From Actinomycetales bacterium (GTDB taxonomy: Bacteria > Actinomycetota > Actinomycetes > S36-B12): 64,000 nucleotides of DNA. Within the stretch, counting starts at the first letter, position 1, and the number at the start of each line of letters is the position of its first letter. The notes under the pieces are model-generated. The model did no database searches. It was not told the DNA's origin and saw nothing but the letters and a program-made list of their open reading frames with translations. Made by a program: the position numbers and the translations under genes. The stretch covers positions 62,001 through 126,000 of the forward strand of contig WGLX01000002.1 in NCBI GenBank assembly GCA_016125355.1. Reading direction: 5' to 3'. Positions 58,410-64,000 of the stretch are shown here, one piece after another.

Positions 58410-58843
58410 TGCGCAAGAGGGTCCTCGTGGGTGGCACGCAGTCGCCGGAGCGTCGAATGCAGTGTCGCGAGCGCCGAACGTGGCACTGCGGCGAGGAGCC
58501 GGGTGAGCTCGTCGTCGACCTCCGCGGTGGCGTCCGCGAGCCGCGCTCGGCCGGCCTTCGTGAGCGTGATCACCGACGAACGGCCGTCCAGGGGGTTGGG
58601 GCGCCGTGCGCACAGGCCCGCGGCCGCGATGCGATCGACGAGCTTGCTCGTGCCGCCGATGGTGATGCGCAGCTCCTCGGCGATGTCGTTCACGCGGCAG
58701 CCCTCCGTGCTGTCGATGACCCGCATGGGTTCGAACCAGGTCAAGGGGAGGCCGAGGGAGTTCTCCAGCCGGGCGTCCACGGCGCCCCAGAGCTCGGTCT
58801 CGAGGCGGACGAGGTCGTGGAAGAGCTGGAGATGATCGGTCAT
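58406..58843 (-). CDS. MarR-family regulator
   Basis: 145 residues, ATG at 58843 selected over an upstream start because of the following divergent region. The winged helix shows CRVNDIAEELRITIGGTSKLVDRIAAAGLCARRPNPLDGRSSVITLTKAGRARL, matching MarR with the DGR-S wing. It may respond to a small phenolic or oxidant. It is divergent from the SnoaL-like gene; the palindrome ATTCCGCGGAAT at 58869-58880 lies between them and may be its operator. Confidence 0.87.
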   Translation of the reverse strand: MTDHLQLFHDLVRLETELWGAVDARLENSLGLPLTWFEPMRVIDSTEGCRVNDIAEELRITIGGTSKLVDRIAAAGLCARRPNPLDGRSSVITLTKAGRARLADATAEVDDELTRLLAAVPRSALATLHSTLRRLRATHEDPLAQ

Positions 58844-58868
58844 CGGGACACCCCTCAAGAAATTTTGC

Positions 58869-58880
58869 ATTCCGCGGAAT
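58869..58880. promoter_or_regulatory. Candidate MarR operator
   Basis: ATTCCGCGGAAT, a perfect 12-bp palindrome in AT-rich surroundings between the divergent MarR and SnoaL-like genes. It sits 26 bp upstream of the MarR start. Confidence 0.45.
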
Positions 58881-58942
58881 ATTTCAGTTCCACGTCGGTT
58901 ATGTGCCATGGAATGTACCTACTGAGAACTCGAGGAGCCACC

Positions 58943-59323
58943 ATGCACGCCACCGATCAGATCCGCGACCTGCTGCAGACCTACGAGCGCGCCCTCAACA
59001 CCAGCGATGCCGAGCTCGCGGCGAGCCTCTACACCGACGATGCGGTCTTCATGCCCACCACGCTGCCCACTGCTGATGGTGCGCACATGAAGGAGGCGTA
59101 CGAGCAGATCTTCAGCGCGATAACGCTCGACGTCAGGTTCACGATCGACGAGGTCGTGGTCGCCAGTGCTGACATCGGCTACGCCCTCACCCGCAGCAAT
59201 GGCACGCAGGTGGTCAAGGCGGCGAACATCACCTCGGCGGAGGCGAACCGGGAGGTCTTCATCTTCCGTCGGGTCGACGGGGCCTGGAAGATCGCCCGCT
59301 ACATGTTCAACAAGGCGGAGTGA
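58943..59323 (+). CDS. SnoaL/DUF4440-type NTF2-fold protein
   Basis: 126 residues, LLQTYERALNTSDAELAASLYTDDAVFMPTTLPTADGAHMKEAYEQIFSAI at the N-terminus and REVFIFRRVDGAWKIARYMFNK at the end. This is the SgcJ/EcaC-like NTF2-fold family, found as isomerases, dehydratases or oxidoreductase partners; role unknown. Divergent from the MarR gene, whose product may control it. Confidence 0.83.
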   Translation: MHATDQIRDLLQTYERALNTSDAELAASLYTDDAVFMPTTLPTADGAHMKEAYEQIFSAITLDVRFTIDEVVVASADIGYALTRSNGTQVVKAANITSAEANREVFIFRRVDGAWKIARYMFNKAE

Positions 59324-59384
59324 CGCGGGCGCGGGGCGTGCGGCCGAGCTCAGAGATGGAGCGAGTGCGTCACGAGGCGGTCGG

Positions 59385-59723
59385 CTACCAGAGTCGCCGC
59401 ACCTCCTGGGGCCAGCCGCACGCCACCGCCACCTTCCCTGCCCAGTGGCGTGCCTGCTCGTCGTCTGGTACGTCGACGACGGTCATACCGCCGACGTAGT
59501 CGGCCGTTCGGATGTACGGGCCCGGGCGGAACTCGAGGGTCCCGCTGGTGGCGTCGGCGCTGAAACCCTCGTCGGGGTCCGTGAGGCCCCCGGCGCACAC
59601 AAGGATGCCGGCCGACCTCATCTCGTCCACCACCGCGCCGGCGAGTGGTGCTCGGCTCGCGAACCACTCCTCGGAGTGGTCGCCGACCCAGTTCTGGTTG
59701 AAGAAGATCACGTACTGGGGCAT
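59385..59723 (-). CDS. YciI-like protein, second copy
   Basis: 112 residues, MPQYVIFFNQNWVGDHSEEWFASRAPLAGAVVDEMRSAGILVCAGGL and PYIRTADYVGGMTVVDVPDDEQARHWAGKVAVACGWPQEVRRL. It fits the YCII superfamily in the DGPF-domain variant. Start ATG at 59723 (AAAGGAG upstream). No function assigned. Confidence 0.83.
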   Translation of the reverse strand: MPQYVIFFNQNWVGDHSEEWFASRAPLAGAVVDEMRSAGILVCAGGLTDPDEGFSADATSGTLEFRPGPYIRTADYVGGMTVVDVPDDEQARHWAGKVAVACGWPQEVRRLW

Positions 59724-59817
59724 GGGTGCTCCTTTGTAGCGAAGGCGCACACCCTACGGGTGGTGGCGCCCCCTCGCCAGCGGTCACGGGGCGCTGGCGC
59801 TTGGCGGGCGGCCGGGC

Positions 59818-59823
59818 GAGGAT
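59818..59823 (+). promoter_or_regulatory. -10 box of leaderless MmcQ-like gene
   Basis: GAGGAT, 6 nt before the ATG at 59830; a weak -10 match. Confidence 0.3.
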
Positions 59824-59829
59824 GACCGG

Positions 59830-60210
59830 ATGGCGCATCCGCGCATGTACGAGGACGGAGATCGTTGGCTGGCGCGTGTCCGGGAGCTGTGCGCCCGGCT
59901 CCCGGAGGCCGTGGAGTTCGAGTCACACGGGCGGCCGAACTTCCGCGCTGGCTCGCGGCGGGTGTTCGCGATCTACGGGTCGGGGCCGGACCATCCGCAC
60001 GCGCTCATCGTCCGCGTCGATCCGGAAGACGCGCCGGGGCTGCGCTCGGATCCGCGGTTCTTCGTGCCCGCCTACTACCCCGATCGACTCGCGCTCGACG
60101 TGGACGGCGCGGACATCGACTGGACGGAGATCGCAGAACTCCTCGAGGCCGCCTACCGCACGGTGGCCTCCGCCCGGATGATCCGGGCGCTGGAGGCGTC
60201 GCCGGACTGA
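59830..60210 (+). CDS. MmcQ/YjbR family DNA-binding-like protein
   Basis: 126 residues. RELCARLPEAVEFESHGRPNFRAGSRRVFAIYG and IVRVDPEDAPGLRSDPRFFVPAYY, then WTEIAELLEAAYRTVA, match the MmcQ/YjbR fold. The family is said to bind DNA but roles differ; no special feature is visible. It follows no obvious RBS. Confidence 0.87.
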   Translation: MAHPRMYEDGDRWLARVRELCARLPEAVEFESHGRPNFRAGSRRVFAIYGSGPDHPHALIVRVDPEDAPGLRSDPRFFVPAYYPDRLALDVDGADIDWTEIAELLEAAYRTVASARMIRALEASPD

Positions 60211-60226
60211 GTGCCGGCGCCGCTGC

Positions 60227-63222
60227 CTAGGAGTGCAGTGCGGCCACCGCCGACAGGCGATGGTGGGCGCCCAGCTTCACACGGGCGTTGTCGGCAATGC
60301 GCCGCACCGTGGGGCGCCCCAATCCGAGCCGCCGGGCGACTTCCGCGAGCGACAGCCCGGAGGCGACCAGCGTCATGACCTCGTGCTCGCGCCGCGTGAG
60401 GATGCCCGATGTGCCCTGCCCCCGTGGGGCGCTGCGGGGGATACCGACCAGGCGCAGCGAGCGTCGCACCCGGGCCTGAAGAGGAAGCATCCCTGCCGCC
60501 TCGATGTCGGGCTCGACGTCCAGGAGGGCGTCCGCCGCTCCCGGGTCGCCGGCGATCCGCAGTGCGTCGGCATGGGCGAATCTCGCACGCAGGGCGTAGC
60601 CAGCGGCCCGAGGTTCGTACTCCTCGGCCAGGTCACGGAACTGGGCGGCCGCGCGCAGCGGGTCTGTCCGAATCATCGCCAGCGACTCGATCTCGCGTCC
60701 TAGCAATTGATCCATGTGGGTGTTGTTGACGGTGCGCGCGGGGGAGAGCGGCTGGCCGAGATCCTGCTGCGCCCACGCGCGCACGAACAGCAGGTGGGTC
60801 CATGCCTGCAGGTGGTTGTGGTCTCCCTCATCGCCGACCGCGGTGACGACGGCGTCGGCGACGTCCTTCGCACGAGCGGCGCGGCCGGCTGCAAGGTGGA
60901 GCCACGCGCGTAGGAAGGCGGTGTTGTTGGCGAGGTGGAGTTCCGCTGATTCGGGGGCCGGTCCCAGTTCTTTCTCGGCCGCGTCGATCAATCCGAGCTC
61001 GATGAGGCAGGCGACCTTCGTGACCGACGCCTGCAAGCGAGTGAGGGCGTCGATGGCCGTGGTCTCGACCTGTTCGACGAGTTCGAGTGCCTCGCGGAAC
61101 CTGGCTCGGAAGAACAGCAGATTGGCGGACATGGCGCCAAACTGCGCCCGCCACTCGCCCAGCCCCAGGCCCGCGGCGTAGTCGGCCATCTCGGCGGAGA
61201 GCTGCAGTGCGTAGGCCTGGTCGCCGTTCGACTCGTTCCACATGATGACGTTGTTCGACGTCCGGAGGTAGGCGTCCTTGTCGCCCTCCGACCGGGCCGC
61301 CTCCCTCCCCTCGGCCCACGCCTCGAGGCCTCCGGAGTCGCAGGTGTAGCCGTGGATGCCCGCCGCGTTGAGCACGCCCGCTCGGCCCCGGCCCGACCCC
61401 ACGATGAGCAGGCCCTTCTCCAGCATGGCCGGATGCTCCGGTCGCGCGCCGATGGCCATGCACTCGCGGGCGACGATCTCGCCGAGCAGTGCGCCCTCCA
61501 CGGGCGCGCCGCTGCCGTCGACGTGGGCCAGCCCTCGACGCGCGGCAGCGATCGCCCCGTCAGCGTCGCCGAGGTGCCAGCGAGAACGCGTCTCGACGAG
61601 GGCCAGCTCGGCTGCCTCGGATGCGGACAGTTCCTCATGCGCGAGGTCTTCGGCGAGGGCGAGGGCCTGTGCGGGGCGCCCGGCCTCGCTGAAGGCGCCG
61701 GCAGCGGCGAGGAGCGACGCCTTGCGCGTCGCTGGCGGACCGGCGAGACCGGCGAGCTCCAGCAGCCGTGCCCGGTCCGCTGGCGACTCGGTCGCCTCAG
61801 CAGCCGTGCCCGGTCCGCTGGCGACTCGGTCGCCTCAGCAGCCTCATGGGCGAGCGCAGCCGCGAGATCACCGTCACCGGCTGCCGCGTAGTGGAAGGCG
61901 GCGTCCGCCGGATCGGCGGCCTCCCTCGCCAGACGTCGGTGGGCGTCGTCCAGCAGGGCGGCCGGCGTCTCGGCCAGCACCGAGGCGGCAACCAGTGCAT
62001 GGCGGATCCTGACCAGGCCATCGTCACCGGCCACGGCGAGGCCCGCGGCGAGCAGCTCGTCGGCGCCGGCTTCGCTGGGACGCGGCCCGTCACTCAGCGC
62101 GAGCGCGACGGCTGATGCCTGTCCCGCGGCGCTCAGTCGCTGAAGTGCCGTGATGATCTGGGCGGGCCCCTCTGCGCCGCCCTCCTCGGCGAGGAGTTCG
62201 ACGAGCAGGGGAAGCCCGCCCGAACCGGTGACGACCAGGGCGGCGTCCTGCTCGCTCAGTTCCGGATTGTGACGGAGCGCGAGCATCAGGCACTCGGAAT
62301 CCTCGAGACGCCCTAGCCGAATGACTGTCTGACCGTCCCCGGCCAGGGCATCGAGGAGAGGCGAGTCGGTGGAACCCACGTGATCGCGGCCGGCCATCAG
62401 GACGACGAGGCGCCTGCCGAGCGCGCGGATGACGTCCAGGCTGACCGGGTCGAGGAGATGCGCGTCGTCGACCACCAGGATGCCCGGCCCCACGGTCGAC
62501 TCGATGGCCTCCGCGGCCGCCTCGACGTCCGCCGAGGCGGGTATGCCGGGGAACACGTCGACCAGCGCGCCCAGCGCCCGCCACCGCCCGGACTCCGTTC
62601 CGGAGACAGCGAACCGCGTGCGCGTCCCGCCCTCCAGCAACGTGCGGAGGAAGGCGGTCTTGCCCACGCCGCCCTCACCGAGAACGAGGATCGTCCCGTC
62701 CCACTCGAGCGCGGACTTGGCGACGGCCAGTTCGTGCGAACGACCCACCAGCGCGGCGTGGGAGTCGGAGTCGGCGGTTTCGGAGCGCAAGTAGGCGGCG
62801 ACGGCCGCCGCTGTCGTCGCGACCTGGAAGTGGCGGCGAGCATCCGAGATCCTGCGGTCGGCCGTGCGGATCGAGATGTGCTCGCGTTCTGCCGCAGCCT
62901 TCAGTGACGAGCCGGACGCGAGCTGCCGAAGGAGCGCTTCCGTCTCAGACGGGAGGTGCTCCTTCCTCGGAGCCTCGGGAACCTCGGTCTGCACAGCTAG
63001 CCGGACGCGGCCGGTCCTGCTGAGCTCCACATGGAGTCGGTGCCAAGCCACCTGCTCCTCGGGAGTGGCGGGCGTGCCGACCGCGACCACGTCGGCCCCG
63101 TTCGCCGCCTGGCGCAAGGCCCGGACGACGTCGGAGTGCGTGCGAACCTCGACCACCGCTGCTGCGGGGTACTGATCCCGTGCCCGGGTGAGATCCCACC
63201 CTCGGGCGATGACGTGTTGCAT
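60227..63222 (-). pseudogene. LAL-type LuxR regulator, frameshifted by a 38-bp tandem duplication
   Basis: Reading left from 63222 gives an N-terminal region with a first LuxR-like helix-turn-helix (about 88-145), an AAA ATPase with Walker A GEGGVGKT (182-189) and Walker B VVDDAHLLD, and a helical sensor region. The frame then breaks at a 38-bp tandem duplication (61760-61835); downstream the correct frame continues to 60227 and ends in a second LuxR helix-turn-helix, LTRREHEVMTLVASGLSLAEVARRLGLGRPTVRRIADNARVKLG. Removing one 38-bp copy joins both frames into a normal LAL-family protein of 985 residues. It is either inactive, phase-variable or a sequencing artefact. The two HTHs in one LAL protein are also unusual. 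Confidence 0.8.
61760..61835. repeat. 38-bp tandem duplication inside the LAL gene
   Basis: Two identical adjacent copies of 38 bp (61760-61797 and 61798-61835), starting CAGCAGCCGTGCCC. The next bases again read CAGCAGCC, so a trailing partial match extends the repeat. 38 is not a multiple of three, hence the frameshift. In the gene's orientation each copy encodes, in different frames, EATESPADRARLL and RRPSRQRTGHGC. Confidence 0.9.
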
Positions 63223-63580
63223 CCTCCCCCGATCGCGCCCCCCGCATTCGGCGAGCGCAACCTACCGGAAGGTGGACCTCGTTGGCCCGGTGAAGCCGCG
63301 TTCGCCCTGAGCGTGGTCCTCCGCGTCACCACCATCGGCCCGGGCTCAGATCCCTCGTCGCGGGGCTCGGGCTTGCCGCCACTCGAGACCGTGCCACCTC
63401 TAGGGGAAGGTGAGGATTCCCAGGGTGGTCGGGTAGACGTCCGTGAACGGCTTCGCGGCTCGCTCGCCTCGGACCCGCGTCCGCGCGGGAGTGCGGAGGG
63501 TGGAATTGACCAAACCGGTGCAGGCGCCGCCGCTGGTACCGTTCGGCGACCGATAGGCCCGTCACTCCCGCGGAGACCTC
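63223..63580. other. Intergenic region without a gene
   Basis: 358 bp between the LAL gene start and the ABM gene start, divergently flanked. I see no convincing ORF, tRNA or palindrome; TTGACC (about 63516) may be a -35 element for the rightward gene, but no well-spaced -10 is visible. Presumably holds both promoters. Confidence 0.5.
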
Positions 63581-63886
63581 ATGAGCACGACGAGCCAGGT
63601 TCACCACGTCACGCTGATTCCGCAGGCCGACAAGGTCGAGCAGACGCGCGCCCTCCTGGTCCAATGCGCCGAGCGCGTGGCCGCGGCCCGGCCCGACAAT
63701 GGGCCCCTTGCCTGGAGAGCGTCCTTCGACGAGGAGGTGGGGGCCTTGATCGTCGATGCGATCTTCCCCGACGAGGAGGCGGTCGCCTTCCATCAGGCCA
63801 ACATCAAGGACATCGTGGCGACCTTCGCACCGATGATGGCGGCACCGCCCATCACCGAGATCCGGATGGTGTTCACCGCCGCCTGA
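63581..63886 (+). CDS. ABM-family small protein
   Basis: 101 residues, dimeric ferredoxin-like fold: VHHVTLIPQADKVEQTRALLVQCAERVAAARPDNGPLAWRASFDEE then IFPDEEAVAFHQANIKDIVATFAPMMA. Similar in type to the gene at 49412 but quite different in sequence. Function unknown. ATG preceded by CGGAGACC. Confidence 0.78.
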   Translation: MSTTSQVHHVTLIPQADKVEQTRALLVQCAERVAAARPDNGPLAWRASFDEEVGALIVDAIFPDEEAVAFHQANIKDIVATFAPMMAAPPITEIRMVFTAA

Positions 63887-63933
63887 TCGGAGCGCCGCTG
63901 CGGCCGATGTCGCCTTGCGCGTGACTCTCCCCA

Positions 63934-64000
63934 CTAGGGGCGAGCGGTGTCCTCGCGAAGCCGCCAGACGGCGCCGGCGACGAAGATGCCCAGCCACGTC
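63934..64000 (-). CDS. C-terminal end of an unknown protein (window edge)
   Basis: The minus strand from the window edge is open to a TAG at 63936-63934 and reads TWLGIFVAGAVWRLREDTARP. The hydrophobic segment suggests a membrane protein, but only 21 residues are seen and identification is impossible. It could also be chance. Confidence 0.35.
   Translation of the reverse strand, partial: TWLGIFVAGAVWRLREDTARP

Noticed and set aside
60988-61795. C-terminal 260 codons of the frame that begins at 63222
   Set aside because: After the 38-bp duplication this frame gives Ser/Arg/Pro-rich nonsense, while the alternative frame restores LAL sequence.
61760-61835. CRISPR-like repeat
   Set aside because: Two directly adjacent 38-bp copies with no spacers and inside a coding region; a simple tandem duplication.
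1-64000. Mobile element, prophage or defence island
   Set aside because: No transposase, integrase, att-like tRNA end, CRISPR, Cas or restriction gene recognised; the helicase at 7743 stands alone.
1-64000. tRNA or rRNA genes
   Set aside because: No cloverleaf or CCA-ended structure or rRNA sequence was recognised in the intergenic spaces; a covariance-model scan would be decisive.

Overview
The window is dense, high-GC chromosomal DNA from an actinomycete (Actinomycetota). The evidence is lineage-typical content: a BldC-type MerR regulator, DUF3073, DUF5302, two F420/deazaflavin-type (DDN) oxidoreductases, a purL–SCP_3 pair, a SigK/RskA-type sigma/anti-sigma pair with fasciclin lipoproteins, a LAL-type LuxR regulator, many GTG starts and apparently widespread leaderless transcription. 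I cannot place it below class level. I saw no rRNA, tRNA, CRISPR array, insertion sequence, integrase or phage gene, so this looks like ordinary core chromosome carrying accessory modules.

Layout. 1-1583: end of purL and an SCP_3 gene, closed by a strong hairpin. 1744-7573: polyamine ABC operon potA-D-B-C, followed by a NifX-like protein and a membrane-anchored serine hydrolase. 7743-9969: an SF2 helicase convergent with a DDN oxidoreductase. 10026-14245: purF-purM, DUF3073, Leu/Val dehydrogenase. 14448-20429: bldC, plsC, SulP transporter, DinB, PPK2, nuclease lipoprotein, a Gly/Gln-rich membrane protein, DUF1232. 20440-30522: the most distinctive block, a sulfane-sulfur/sulfite oxidation island. 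30571-44781: housekeeping and stress genes (K+ channel, YjbQ, hydrolases, LtrA, SagB-type nitroreductase, FeS-type photolyase with DUF2256, S9 peptidase, OsmC, fasciclin, dodecin, diguanylate cyclase, NAT). 45526-49369: a SigK-type regulon with two matching promoters. 49946-52224: TetR controlling a P450 and a limonene-epoxide-hydrolase-like enzyme. 53094-57672: FtsX-type ABC exporter. 57698-63222: small regulator/enzyme modules and a LAL regulator disrupted by a 38-bp tandem duplication.

How the parts work together. In the sulfur island, a rhodanese–persulfide dioxygenase fusion and an ArsR regulator are transcribed leftward. DsrE2, TusA, a fused FeS/NrfD subunit, a cytoplasmic-type molybdopterin oxidoreductase (SoeA-like), a TauE/SafE carrier and MoeA run rightward. 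This suggests that DsrE2/TusA traffic sulfane sulfur, the dioxygenase makes sulfite, the Soe-like complex oxidises sulfite into the quinone pool, TauE exports sulfite or a related anion, and MoeA supplies molybdenum cofactor. The pathway assignment is inference; the domains and gene order are directly visible.

Regulatory architecture is unusually readable. Sixteen genes start exactly 6 nt after a TANNNT-like -10 box, as expected of leaderless mRNAs. Several convergent gene pairs share one CTAG as both stop codons. Two convergent junctions carry related paired palindromes that probably act as bidirectional terminators.
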